Shown here piece after piece: positions 36,322 through 47,148 of a stretch of DNA of 64,000 bases (positions within the stretch are counted from its first letter, which is position 1; each line of letters starts with the position of its first letter). The position numbers and the translations under genes are program-made. The DNA lies in the NCBI RefSeq assembly GCF_002288925.2, contig NW_022098037.1, forward strand, positions 4,860,376-4,924,375, given 5' to 3'. This DNA comes from Delphinapterus leucas. Taxonomy: Eukaryota > Chordata > Mammalia > Artiodactyla > Monodontidae. The notes under the pieces are model-generated. The model was not told the origin of the DNA. It saw nothing but the letters and a program-made list of their open reading frames with translations, and made no database searches.

Positions 36322-36569
36322 AATGCTATGTCCAACATGGTGTGCCCATGCAGTGGGTTAAAAATGGTTCAGAGAAGTATCTGAGTAGAGAAGACTTGAA
36401 ATAGCCTCCCACAAATCTCCCACAGTTGTAGTGGTATGCGACAGAGAACAGAAAGGTCTCTGGATTCCCTAAGCCCTTTGGAAAGTGAGTGAAACACAGC
36501 TGAAATTTAAGTAGTAAATTCAATTGCTTAAAGTCACCAAGTTACTAATCTAAGTAAAGACATGTTTAC

Positions 36570-36790
36570 CTCCAGAAACAGTTTTATCCCTCTCCTTCTC
36601 AAAATCTTACAGTGGCTTCCAAACATCTATTTTAAAAAACTGAAATTCTCTCATCTAGCATTCACTTGTCCCAAGAGTTCCAAGCCTATCCCTCTTCACT
36701 CCACAATATAACACAAGCATTTCTAGTTGATACAATTAATTGTTGATACTTCTCGGTTCAGTGTCCTTGCACCTGCCAGCCTCCTTTTGA
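36570..36790 (+). mobile_element. L2 LINE fragment
   Basis: Sense L2 landmarks: 'caaaatcttacagtggcttc', 'ctgaaattctctcatctagc' and 'ccaagcctatccctcttcac'. Boundaries are approximate. Confidence 0.55.
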
Positions 36791-37094
36791 TTACATCATA
36801 TCCATTGCTAGTTTCAAAACCTAAAGAAATTCCAATAAAAATTAATTTAAAAAAACAAAGAAAAAAATCTTACAACAAAATTAATATTTTGAATATTAAA
36901 AGATCATTTTAATCATATTGCTAACCTCAAAAGATAGGAGAAGTTGAAACACTGCTGGAAAGTGTTGAGTAAGGGGGAAGAAAAATAAAACAATCCAAGC
37001 ATACATTACATAGTCTCTTCATTGAAATGCTATTGGATTAAAAAAAGCCAACAAAAGAAAAAACCTAATGAAATTATCTAAATTGTCCCTTAAT
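36791..37094. other. No recognised feature
   Basis: Very AT-rich, including A-runs around 36845-36870. Nothing can be supported. Confidence 0.5.
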
Positions 37095-37485
37095 AAACTA
37101 TAACTTACCTTTCTGGTATACAATTGGGCAATCTATATAAAAGCCTTAAAAAGATAATAACCTCTGTCCAGTGATTCAATATTTCCAAGTAAATATAATC
37201 AAAGATACAGGATTTATGCATAAAGGTATTCATCAGAACATAATTCATAACAGTAAACTACTGGCAACAATCTAAATGAATGTGTAGTTCTGAGTCAGGA
37301 AAAGAGTGAAAATAAGAATCTCAACAGGTGATGATTAAAAATCATTCTAGTACATTCTTATAGTTAAATATTATACGATTAAAACATTTAATCACATAGG
37401 ACATAATGTTAAATGGAAAAAGTATACTATGTATTCATAGAAAGATTCCAATTTTGAGTATATATGAAAATTGTATTTTATTATT
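37095..37485 (+). mobile_element. Probable L1M/HAL1 3' fragment
   Basis: The order 'cataattcataacagtaaac', 'caacaatctaaatgaatgtg', 'ataatgttaaatggaaaaag' and 'tatactatgtattcatag' resembles the 3' region of old L1M or HAL1 elements. It is strongly diverged. Confidence 0.45.
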
Positions 37486-37495
37486 GGGCTAACCA

Positions 37496-37936
37496 TGCAG
37501 GCCTGGAAGGCCTGTACTTGCCCAGCTTCAAGACCGAAGAAAGAGTCCAGAGTCGGCAACAGAGACATAAGGGTTTAATGGATGGGGAGTTACACATCTG
37601 AAGCAAGGTCCTGGAGCAACACCCCACTGTGCGTGGCACATGGCTGGCAGGACATGACGGCAGTCTTCGCTCACAGGGGCAGGGGGAGGTTACAAGTTAC
37701 GGGGGAGTTGACTTCAGGTTGGCTCATCAGTTACCAGGGAAACCAGCAGAGGGGCATGCCCCTTTAAGCAGAGTGGAGAGTTCTGATCTAAAGCTAGAAC
37801 AATCATTAGTTGGGGCCTGGGGCAAGTATGTAGGAAGGTCAGTCATGCGAGTAGGGTGTAGGTGAGGCAGGGATTGGTTGAGCAGGGGATGTACAGAGAA
37901 CAAGAGAACAGCCATCCTGGGTGGCCTGACCATACA
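37496..37936 (-). mobile_element. ERV LTR, probably solo
   Basis: A GC-richer ~440-bp block ends abruptly in AT-rich DNA on both sides. On the minus strand it starts TGTATGGTCAGGCCACCC and ends GGCCTGCA, so it has TG...CA ends. It carries an ATTAAA poly(A) signal (complement at 37573-37578) followed by a GC-rich 'gccgactctggactcttt' U5-like segment. This is LTR architecture of the class I type. I could not find a matching 4- to 6-bp target duplication, so the exact ends are uncertain. No internal proviral sequence is adjacent. Confidence 0.7.
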
Positions 37937-37959
37937 TTTATGTACATGAATTAATATGA

Positions 37960-38480
37960 GAAAATGCACAAAAAGGTTAACTTATTTGTTCATGCCTTCA
38001 GTGTCCATTCATTTAAAACACACATACACGTGTATTTACTATATAACTTCTCTAAACAAAATAAGCATGGTCTTCACCTTATGGAGCTGGTGGTCTAGTA
38101 AGGAATATACATTTATATGTAATTACAACAAAATTTATGTATATATTCATTTCTTGTTTGTTTCTTTCTTATCTGTCTCCATTACAATTGCCAACTCAAT
38201 GACGATAGAGATCCTGTCTATCATGTTTGTCACTGTATTCCCAGCATCCACAGAGTCCAGAATCATAAATATTACATGAATGTAGAGGAAGCCCAGAGAT
38301 TAAATAGGAGCATATCAGCAGAGGACCTAATGTAGGAGGTGTGAAAACTTTTTTGAGGGCAAGTGCCATTTAAAATAAGGCCCTGAAGGATGAGCAAGAA
38401 TTAGCCAGATGAAGAGGGTTGGGAAGAATGTTCCAGGTAGAAAATAGCTACAGGTAAAAGAGAAAGTGTTAGCTGAATTC
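37960..38480 (-). mobile_element. L2 LINE with an internal sense L2 piece
   Basis: The left part ('catggtcttcaccttatgga' and 'gctggtggtctagtaagg', to about 38120) and right part ('ggccctgaaggatgagcaag' and 'ggaagaatgttccaggtag', about 38300-38450) are antisense L2. Between them (about 38160-38280), 'gatagagatcctgtctatc' and 'actgtattcccagcatcc' look like sense L2 3' end. It may be an insertion of one L2 into another or a rearrangement. Confidence 0.6.
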
Positions 38481-40734
38481 ACTGAAGCAAACAATGTTTA
38501 TTTCAGGGTGTTAACAGGCAATTTCTTTTTCAAATTTTCTTCAATGAACATGTATTTTTGTGGTAATCAGAGAAACAATATTCTGAATAAAACAGTTTTA
38601 AAATCTCTGATTTTTTGGAGATCACCCTGACTCTAAATGTTTATTTTCTTACTTTGAATTGTCTTTGCACTTGACATACAAACTGAACAGATTATTGTAA
38701 ATTCAATGTTCTACTCTAGAAATATCTTGTATTTCCTTAGAGTTCAAGGCCTTTCAGGTCAATTATAATTTTTTCCTTTCTTTTATTTTGTATCTTCCAT
38801 AGCACTGGTGCTGTGCCGTGTACCCAATATGTATTTAAAAGCTGGTTAAATAATTTATATATATGGATATAAACAGTAATCAAACCCATAAAACCTATAA
38901 TTCTGATCTTATTATTTGATGGCTAGTTATTGTTCCAATAACTTTGCAGAACTAGTCCCAGAGGAATCAAAGAGAATTATTAAAATTCCTTTTAGATACA
39001 TCTTTGCTGAAGAAATTATCTCACTTGATATAAATACTTTATACTTGAATTGGAACAAAAACTAATGCCATTTATTGTCCTAAAATCTCAGAAACAGATG
39101 TTTTGATTTCTTTCCAGGATAAAGGGGAGAGAAAATATATTCTTATGGTCAAAGTAACCATGACTACAGTTTTCAGACACATAACAAGTGTTATTTTCAT
39201 ACACTCTGTGTTGGTTAAAATAATAATCTATTCTTATAAACAAAATCTGTTTTTGGTGAACCTTCCTTTCATACTGCAGCACAACATTTAAAATTATTCA
39301 TCAATCCAACAACAAGTAGCTTCTAGGAGTAGTTATTTTTCCCACAGTGTGGAAAATTCTTAAGGGAATAGAAGTGCCCTACCCCAAAACATTTAGAATT
39401 GCTACTTTGGTCCCTTTTAACATTGTTCTTTCCATTCTCAAGGGTGAGGAATACTTCTCAGCTTCACCATTCAAGGCCCAGATCTAAAGGGTGGCACAAA
39501 TGTGATGGTGGTTGTCAGGGAGAAGGAGGCACGATGCAGTCCTAGTCAAAGCCAGTGAGTCTTGCTCGCCCACACAACTGGAATATAGACCCTCATATCT
39601 ATGATGACATTTCATAAATAGAGCAAATAATGTGTACAACTATTTAAAATAACACTCAAATGGACTGAAAAATGGGTTCACATTTCCAAAGAACCTGTGT
39701 GAATAAGGAGAGCACAATATTATACTTTAAGACTCTCCTCTGTTCTTAGTAATATCATGGTGGCTTTATTATTATGAGAAAGTTTTTTCCTTTTTGAGAG
39801 GTTTCAGCTCTGTTCATTTTAACAAAACTGTATGATCAGAACCATTTTGGTGAATTATCTAAATCAAGGAAACAATCTACATAATGACAACTAGAAACAT
39901 GTGAATATGATATCTAAAGTATTAACACTTCGAAGTGAATGGTCCTGTCATGACAAAGCACCAAGTGGAAGGAGCCTGACCATTAATTCACTACTGGGTG
40001 GTGAGGGAATTTCATTCTGTTATTTACCCCAGAACTCGAAGAAGGTATCTGACCTAACATCTGAAGAAAGATTGGAAATGGAAAAAAAGTGAAAAGAATT
40101 TTATTTTTCTTTTTATCCTTGGCCAGAAATTAGAGAGGAGATTTTGTAATACAGGCTATCAAAAGGTTGAACCACAGAAGAAGACATGGAGGGGGACAGG
40201 AAGAAGAGAAGAAAAAAAGAAGAGGAAAATTAAGATGATGATGAAGAAGAAAAGGGAGGTAGACTATGAAAGTCCTCATCAAGTGAAGTGGCATTACAGT
40301 TATCAAAGAAAATATTAACCTTGGTTGTCAGAGACCAAATATAGATAACTGAACCCAGAATTTTGCAATTAGAATTTCAGTGTCTTATTGAAAAATGTTT
40401 GAAATTCAGACACCCAATAAGATAATTTATGAAGAATACCTAAAATCATCTCATTAGTGAAATGGTTAGGCATCAAAAAGGAACAGATGTTCTCTGCAAT
40501 AAATACCACACTATAGCAAATAAAATATTTAAGAATTCTTCTCATGCAAATACTAGCATATTAATAAAAGAAAACACTAATTGACTTCAACAAATGATCC
40601 TTAGTTAAAGCAATTCAAGCGATCAAGAAGTAATTATAAAACATGAATTGCTAAACTAGTAGGAGACAACATTTACACTTAGTTTCATTTGTTAAATGAG
40701 GCAAAATGCACATCTTGCTTCAAAGAATATTTCA
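38481..40734. other. Mostly unrecognised
   Basis: A weak sense L2-like 3' segment lies at 38755-38855 ('tatcttccatagcactggtg'). A purine-rich, GAA/GATGAA-containing stretch lies at 40190-40262. A 63-codon frame at 39901-40092 has no recognisable domain. No gene can be supported. Confidence 0.45.
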
Positions 40735-40842
40735 AGAAATTTATCAGTAGGATTAGGATGTGACAATAGCATTTAAATTCCATAGAAATTTATCAGTAGG
40801 ATTAGGATGTGACAATAGCATTTAAATTCCATAGAAATTTAT
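40735..40842 (+). repeat. Perfect 49-bp tandem duplication
   Basis: Two identical 49-bp units lie head to tail (40735-40783 and 40784-40832). Each begins AGAAATTTATCAGTAGG, and a 10-bp start of a third unit follows (40833-40842). The absence of any mismatch implies a recent event, such as slippage or unequal exchange. Confidence 0.97.
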
Positions 40843-40904
40843 TATAAGGAAACTGCCTACCCTGACATTTCCCCACAATTAAAGAAAAGTGTTTTCATTC
40901 ATAA

Positions 40905-41330
40905 TGACTAACCTTTCCTTAGTCCTTTCTGGTTTACAAAATGCTTATATACACATCACCATTTATGCTAACAACCAGGCTGCATGATGAGTGTTATTCA
41001 TCTCTGTCTTCACAGAAAGGCAGCACAGCACACAGGCTTTGATGGTAAAGTCCATGCTCTGTCACTGAGTAGTTTGTGACTTTGGGCAAGTTATTTAAAC
41101 TCTCTGAATCTCATTTTCCCCATGTGTAAATTAGGGGCATTTATCTGCCTCATAGGGTTGTTATAAAGATTAAATGAATCACTTCAACTGTGAAGTGCTT
41201 AGAACAAGTGGCACACAACGAACGATGAAGTTAGCTATGATTACTACAGATAAAGCTGAGGTTAAGAGAACTGGCTTAATGTTACATAGTTAATAAATAG
41301 AAGAGTCGGGATTCAAATTCTAATCTTTTG
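40905..41330. mobile_element. MIR inserted into another MIR
   Basis: The outer pieces are antisense MIR: 'ttacaaaatgcttatataca' (40905-41000) and 'gataaagctgaggttaagag ... gggattcaaattc' (41250-41330). The inner piece (about 41010-41245) is sense MIR: 'gactttgggcaagttattta', 'gcctcatagggttgttat' and 'gaagtgcttagaacaagtgg'. The similar flanks 'cttcacag' and 'actacag' may be remnants of a target duplication. Confidence 0.75.
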
Positions 41331-41399
41331 CATAAAGTCTGATAAATTTAAACAAGCTTTAAAACTCAATCCAAACAAGGTAAAGCAATATGTTATTCC

Positions 41400-41570
41400 T
41401 GAAAGAGCATATAGATTTTGGTGCAAACTAGGGCTCAAATAAGAGCTCTACCACTTGGGGAAGTCACATAACAACAATTAGCCTCAGATTTACTCAACTG
41501 TGAAATAGACATTAATACGTAACTCATATGGTCATACGAGAATTAAATGAGACAACAACTACATGAGATC
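41400..41570 (+). mobile_element. MIR SINE
   Basis: Sense MIR landmarks: 'agctctaccacttggggaag', 'agcctcagatttactcaact' and 'gagaattaaatgagac'. Confidence 0.78.
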
Positions 41571-41888
41571 CAAACGGAAGGACTTCATAAGCTGAAACTT
41601 GATTCTTGACAATATTTGGCTTTGTTGGAAATATTTTAAGTTAAGAGGTCCCAAACTGTTGTGTTACAGTTGCCAGCACAACACAGGACATACAGTTAGA
41701 AGGACCTTAACAAGTTTGTTCCCTATTGCAATAGGTATGACTATGTTGAAGAACTCTAATGAGCATCTGCTCTGGTATCATCAGCAAATTATGTGATAAA
41801 TAGTATAATTGCTGGTGTATTTTATATTCTTTTCCTAGCAAAAAGTAAAAATTAATGAGATGAATATCTCGTTTTAAATACTGAAATA

Positions 41889-42224
41889 CGGACTTCCCTG
41901 GTGGCACAGTGGTTAAGAATCCACCTGCGAATGCAGGGGACACAGGTTTGAGCCCTGATCCAGGAAGATCCCACATGCCGCGGAGCAACTAAGCCCATGT
42001 GCCACAACTACTGAGCCTGCGCTCTAGAGCCTGTGAGCCACAACTATCAAGCCCAAGTGCCACAACTACTGACGTCCACATGCCTGGAGCCCATGCTCTG
42101 CAACAAGAGAAGCCACTGCTATGAGAAGCCCATGTACCACAAGGAAGAGTAGCCCTTGCTCACCACAACTAGAGAAAGCCCGCACGCAGCAACGAAGACC
42201 CAACGCAGCCAAAAATAAATAAAT
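41889..42224 (+). mobile_element. CHR-type SINE, long (336-bp) form
   Basis: The tRNA-like head 'ggacttccctggtggcacag' is followed by an extended body of repeated 'ccacaactac' modules and an 'aataaataaat' tail. It is flanked by a perfect 13-bp duplication, AAATACTGAAATA, at 41876-41888 and 42225-42237. It is longer than the ~205-bp copies in this window, so it belongs to a different CHR subfamily. Confidence 0.96.
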
Positions 42225-42237
42225 AAATACTGAAATA

Positions 42238-42850
42238 TGCAAAATGTATTTTTTAGAAAATGAGAAAGTCTATCAATAGTATCATGTATCAAGTGGTTTT
42301 AGAAAATACAAAACTAAGGATGTTCAATTTAACAAACTAGCATTGCCACAGCCTAGCTAAGCATTCCGAGATCATTCCTTTAACTGTATGATCCCACACA
42401 TTAACTCATATCAAAGGAAAAGGTTTCAAGTAAATCTACCTGGATTTAAAAATGTCCCCATATGACACCTTTTAACAACTTAAAATTAAAACAATTTAAG
42501 ATAAAACACACATGCTTTGCACAAAATACATGGCATACATCTTTTTTGTGTTGTTGAAAGTCACAGAATCCTTCCATTCTAAAACTGAATTAACTGTAGA
42601 GAATTTACTCATCAACTTTCTAAATTACTTAAATTTTTCCAAGTGTCTACAGTCAACACAGTTTGACTCTTTGGCAAATGTTTGACATCAGTTTAAATAG
42701 ATGCATGGCATCTCTGAAATATGAGTTGCTGGGCTCCAGGTTTAGCTATGAAATGATTTTAAAGCCAAAAACTTCCTTGCCAAAACAAATCACTTAATCA
42801 ACTCCTGGATATGAATAAACATGTATGTTGTTATTTTCAATATATGTAGG
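42238..42850. other. No recognised feature
   Basis: AT-rich unique-looking sequence without coding character. Confidence 0.5.
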
Positions 42851-43318
42851 TGTATTGGCTGCCTAGCACTACCATAACAAAGTACCACAGCTTAGTAAAA
42901 TCAGCAAAAAATTGAAAAAAAACAACAGAAATTTATTCTCTCACAGTTCTGGAGATTAGAAGTCTGACTTCAAGATGTCAGCAGGATCATGCTTCCTTTA
43001 AAAGCTTTAGAGAAAAGTTCTTCCTTGCTTCTTCCTTCTCATGATACCAGCAATCCCCGTTATTCCTTGGCTTACACCTGCATTACCCCAATCTCTGCCT
43101 CCATCATCACATGGCCCTTTTTCATCTGTGTATCTCTCTGTGTTCTCGCCTCTTATTATAAAGACACAAGTCTTATTGGATTTAAGATCCATCCTACTCC
43201 AGCATGACCTTGTATTCACTAATTATTATCTGCAAAGAGCATATTTCCAAATAAGTCACATTCTGAAGGTTCAGGAGACACAAATTTTCAGGAGGGGGAC
43301 ACTATTCATCCCAGTACA
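42851..43318 (-). mobile_element. MLT1-family LTR
   Basis: It starts TGTATTGGCTGCCTAGCAC and contains 'aacaaagtaccacagc', 'cagaaatttattctctcaca' and 'aagacacaagtcttattgga'. It ends 'catcccagtaca', the antisense MLT1 order. The flanks GTAGG (42846-42850) and GTAGC (43319-43323) fit a 5-bp MaLR duplication with one change. A short A-rich stretch (42900-42925) interrupts it. Confidence 0.88.
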
Positions 43319-43669
43319 GTAGCTTTAATATTTATTTCATGTAATTTTAATCCCTAAAATATGATTTACCTGTAAAATTCTGTGATTCCATAATTGTGAG
43401 ACCAAAAAATGAACCTATATCTAGCCCAAAAATGTACATTAGATTTTTTCTCAAGATTACCAATTTTCTCGTGGATATTTATTACCAAATCAGTTATTAC
43501 TATATATAAAAATACCTCTACCTCCTCATGCTTTTGGACTTTACCCATGTAGATCTTTAATTTAGCTAGATTACTTTGACCTAGGACAGAACAAAAAAAA
43601 AAGAGAAGTAAGGAAGCATCTATGTTGTTGGGATTAGAGTGGGAGACAAGGAAGGAGACCAAGAGAGGC

Positions 43670-43870
43670 CACTGATGAGCAAAGAACAGAATCATTCCTC
43701 TTGGACAGATTCCCAGGAGTAGAATTGCTGGGTCATATGATAAAATTATGTTTAACTGCTTAAGAAACCACAAAACTATTTCACCAAAGTAAGTGTGCAA
43801 TGTTAAATTCCTATCAATAGTGCATAAGGGCTTGTTTCTCCACATCCTTGCCAACAATTAGTATTATCTG
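43670..43870 (-). mobile_element. L1 ORF2 C-terminal fragment
   Basis: Read on the minus strand it encodes 'NIILSYDPAILLLGICPRG', matching the conserved peptide near the end of L1 ORF2. Upstream is the decayed cysteine-motif region 'ARMWRNKPLCTIDRN'. It is old and short. Sequence between 43330 and 43660 is not recognised. Confidence 0.8.
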
Positions 43871-44192
43871 TCTTTTTTATTGCATTCGCCTAATGACTAA
43901 CAATGTGCCAGGCAGTCTGCTAGGTAGTAGGTATATGTCAGATAGTAGCTAGGTAGTAGGTTATATGAGTAACACATAATCACTGCAAAGTATTTAATGT
44001 TATAGAGAAAGAGAGAGAGATAAAAAGATAATTACACCATAGTATATTACATGAACACACACCATTACATCATATCTTTTACTAAATAGTTTTAGGAAAT
44101 TTGAACATACTCCCTTAGGAATGAAGAGTTTTGTGAAGACTCAACTAAACAAATCCCGAGATTATATTCAAGTCATTGGCCTGTCAAGTATT
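43871..44192. other. Simple local repeats, no gene
   Basis: Short imperfect repeats of 'ctaggtagtaggt' occur at 43919-43965 and a GA-rich run at 44005-44021. Nothing else is recognised. Confidence 0.55.
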
Positions 44193-44208
44193 TCTTCTAC
44201 ATACTTCT

Positions 44209-44411
44209 CTTTTTTTTTTTCGGTACGCGGGCCTCTCACTGCTGTGGCCTCTCCCGTTGCGGAGCACAGGCTCCGGATGCGTAGGCCCAGCGGCCATGGC
44301 CCACGGGCCCAGCCGCTCCGCGGCACATGGGATCCTCCCGGACCAGGGCACAAACCCGCGTCCCCTGCATCAGCAGGCAGACTCTCAACCACTGCACCAC
44401 CAGGGAAGCCC
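44209..44411 (-). mobile_element. CHR-type SINE
   Basis: A T-run head and 'cggtacgcgggcctctcact' start the antisense body, which ends 'cagggaagcc'. It is flanked by a perfect 16-bp duplication, TCTTCTACATACTTCT, at 44193-44208 and 44412-44427. CpG density is high and divergence low, so it is among the younger copies. Confidence 0.97.
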
Positions 44412-44832
44412 TCTTCTACATACTTCTGATCTTTAATGCAATCATGTAAGACATTCTCTCTACTTCATTTTTTTTGAAAGGCATTTACAATAGTATGGAG
44501 TACAAAGTAACTCTGCATTTAAGCTTCCTCAGGGAAAAATGTCCATTATTATTTTAAGAGAATTTCCACAAAGATGATTTCAACAATAATAGATTTTTCT
44601 GATGAATGATACCAATCATTTTTGATAGACTTTTAAAAATGTCAAATGGGTCCTATAAAGTGGACACTGAGGCAGATGATAGCATCTCCAGCAATCAGCA
44701 ATCCTGAATACTCCTGTTAAACAAAACTGAATAGTTCTGTACTTCTTGGCTTCTATGATTGCAAAGCCATACAAATGAGCTGCACACATGAATAAGTTTT
44801 CTTTAGCTAAATGTTAAATTGCTTTTTCTTTT

Positions 44833-45034
44833 TTTTTTTTTTGCCGTATGTGGGCCTCTCATTGCTGTGGCCTCTCCCGTTGCGAAGCACAGGCTCCGGA
44901 CACGCAGGCTCAGCGGCCATGGCTCACAGGCCTAGCCGCTCCGCGGCATATGGGATCTTCCCGGACCGGGGCACGAACCCGCGTCCCCTGCATCGGCAGG
45001 CGGACTCTCAACCACTGTGCCACCAGGGAAGCCC
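44833..45034 (-). mobile_element. CHR-type SINE
   Basis: A T-run and 'gccgtatgtgggcctctcat' lead the antisense body. The flanking duplication TGCTTTKTCTTTT (44820-44832 and 45035-45047) has one mismatch. It lies about 420 bp from the preceding SINE in the same orientation. Confidence 0.94.
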
Positions 45035-45489
45035 TGCTTTGTCTTTTAAGTTCCTCAGCCAGCCTACCTCTGAACTCAGTATAAAGTAAAATAGGGGCAA
45101 GGAAATGTGGATCTCTTGAATTATGTACAAAGTTGGTTTTTAAAGGCCCTACCAAGAGGTAGGGAATTACAATCTGAGTCTTAAAGCCATAAGAACTCCA
45201 TTATAGAGATGAGAGCTAATATGCTGTCAAATTCTACAGATAAAAATATAATGTCACATTTTTGGAGGATGAAGGAAAACCAGATTAGGCATTTTGAGAG
45301 TTCCAGGTAAGAGAATAATGATTTAATAGTAAGCCCTATGGTAAAAGATACATTTTATTTATTTATCCATTAAATACTAATCAAACTACTAGCCAGGCAC
45401 TTGGCATAAAAATAATTCTCCGTTCCTTCAAAGAGCTCATACTCCAGTTAAGAGACAATAATGAAAACAATTAAAATACAGTTCTCTAT

Positions 45490-45690
45490 GGGCAGCTAAC
45501 ATTTATTGAGCACATACTATTTACCAGATATCATATTTACATAGATTATCTCATTCAATCCTCATAACAAACGTACAAGGTTGGTACCATTATTCCCATT
45601 TCATAAAAAAAGCTTAGAGACATAACCTGCACAAAGTTACTCAAACCATCTCTAACTGAATCAAGTGGCCAGTATCCCTAACCATTGAGG
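45490..45690 (-). mobile_element. MIR SINE
   Basis: An almost complete antisense MIR: 'agctaacatttattgagcac', 'cattcaatcctcataacaaa', 'ggtaccattattcccatttc' and 'agagacataacctgcaca'. Confidence 0.88.
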
Positions 45691-45946
45691 TAGTTATACT
45701 ATCTCTTATACTCCTGCAATAAATGTAGGAATATTAAAAAGCAACAACAAAACAAACAAACAAACAGCAGGCACAATGGGAAAGAGTGCTGACTTACCAG
45801 AGAGAGTTGGAAAGACTTCACAGAGTATGCACTAAAAATAAACAGGAATTTTTCAAACAAAGAGACAGAGAAGAGGCATTCCAGGTTGAGGGTAAATAAT
45901 GTATTAGAGCAGTAAGAATTCATGGAAATAACAGGAATAGAAGTTG

Positions 45947-46459
45947 TGTAACAGGGAAGAACAAAGCTGACTCCATACTGAATGTATTCCTTTAGCTCTA
46001 ACCCTTGTGCTCCGTTGCCTGTGCTTAGTCATGCTGGCTCTGAACCTTAGTAAAAAATGTTGCCTGGAGCCTGAAATATACAAGATAGCCCATTCTCAAG
46101 GCTGTGACCTTTAAAGGTATAACACTTTTCCACTCATATAGAGATAAAAAGTTGCAGAACAGAGAATAACATTTGTCCTGTTGGAGGTTTATAGGAACAT
46201 TGTGACCAGACCTAGGTGGACAGCTGCAAAGGATCCCAGCACCTGAGAAGTTTGCAACAACCAGCCATACCCTCTCCCCTTTTAGTATAAAAGCAGCGAG
46301 AATTCTAACTCAGGTAAGATGGTTCTCTGGGACACTAGTTCACCACCTTCTCTGTCTACAGGCTTTCCGAATAAAGTCACTATTCCTTACCCCAACAACT
46401 CATCTCTGGATTTATTGGCCTGTTGTGCCTCAAGCAATATAAGGCTGGACTCAGTAACA
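45947..46459 (+). mobile_element. Solo LTR with TATA box and poly(A) signal
   Basis: A 513-bp element starts TGTAACAGGGAAGAAC and ends CTGGACTCAGTAACA. It is flanked by exact GTTG duplications at 45943-45946 and 46460-46463, the 4-bp size of class I ERVs. TATAAAAG lies at 46286-46293 and AATAAA at 46370-46375, correctly spaced for U3, R and U5. No internal retroviral sequence is present, so it is a solo LTR left by LTR-LTR recombination. It inserted within two bases of the edge of the neighbouring MLT1 LTR. Confidence 0.88.
46286..46293 (+). promoter_or_regulatory. TATA box of the solo LTR
   Basis: TATAAAAG lies in the U3 region of the LTR, about 80 bp before its AATAAA. This is the expected core promoter position. 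Whether it is active is unknown. Confidence 0.65.
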
Positions 46460-46461
46460 GT

Positions 46462-47148
46462 TGTGTTAGTTTCCTATGGCTGTTGTAACAAACAATACCA
46501 AACGCTTTGTGGCTTAAGGAACAGAAATGTATTCTCTTACAGTTTTGGAGGCCCACAAAACTGAAATCATTATCACTGGGCAAAAATCAAGGTGTAGGCA
46601 GGGCCATACTCTGGGGGTGAATTCGTCCCTTGCCTCTTCCAGCTTCTGGTCACTGCCAGCATTCCTTGGCTTGTGGCCATATCACTCCAATTTTCAAAGC
46701 CAGCATCTTGAAATTTCTCTGTATCTGTAAAATCTCCCTCTGTCTCCCTCTTATAAGAGTATATGTGGGGCTTCCCTGGTGGCGCAGTGGTTGAGAGTCC
46801 ACCTGCCGATGCAGGGGACGTGGGTTCGTGCCCCAGTCCGGGAAGATCCCGCATGCCGCGGAGCGGCTGGGCCCGTGAGCCATGGCCACTGAGCCTGCAC
46901 GTCCGGAGCCTGTGCTCCACAACGGGAGAGGCCACAACGGTGGGAGGCCCATGTACCGCAAAAAAAAAAAAGAGTATATGTGATTGCATTTAGGGCCCAC
47001 CCAGATAATCCAGGATAACCTTCCTATCTCAAGATCCTTAATTTAATTACATCTACAAAGACTCCTTTTTCCAAATAAGGTAACATTTACAGGTTCGAAG
47101 AATTGGGACCCAATGTCTTTGGGGGTCATTTTTCAGCCTACCAGAACA
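46462..47148 (-). mobile_element. MLT1-family LTR hosting a SINE
   Basis: The antisense MLT1 order is clear: 'tgtgttagtttcctatggct', 'cagaaatgtattctcttaca', 'cattccttggcttgtggcc', 'ataatccaggataacct', 'ccaaataaggtaacattta' and the end 'cagcctaccagaaca'. A CHR SINE at 46768-46969 interrupts it. Without the SINE and one copy of the target duplication it is about 470 bp, a normal MLT1 length. Confidence 0.9.
46768..46969 (+). mobile_element. CHR-type SINE
   Basis: A near-consensus CHR copy with A box 'tggtggcgcagtgg', B box 'gggttcgtgcc', many CpGs and a pure A tail. It has a perfect 13-bp duplication, AAGAGTATATGTG, at 46755-46767 and 46970-46982. It is one of the youngest-looking insertions in the window. 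Confidence 0.98.

Noticed and set aside
35945..36404. Two overlapping open frames as a small novel gene
   Set aside because: One frame is MRPL40-like and the other is its shifted frame. Frameshifts, the lost start and stop codons and the target duplications identify a processed pseudogene.
39901..40092. 63-codon frame as a possible exon
   Set aside because: There is no recognisable domain and no supporting splice context. The length is within chance expectation.
43919..43965. Possible CRISPR-like or phased repeat
   Set aside because: The 'ctaggtagtaggt' repeats are short, irregular and without uniform spacers. They look like slippage products.
44121..45155. Several 70- to 100-codon frames rich in R, P, S and G
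   Set aside because: They are translations of CpG-rich CHR SINEs. The same peptides recur at every SINE in the window (for example 26174-26515, 46573-47000, 48751-49034 and 49773-50058).
46768..46850. tRNA gene
   Set aside because: A and B boxes are present but belong to a tRNA-derived SINE. No cloverleaf with anticodon stem could be drawn.
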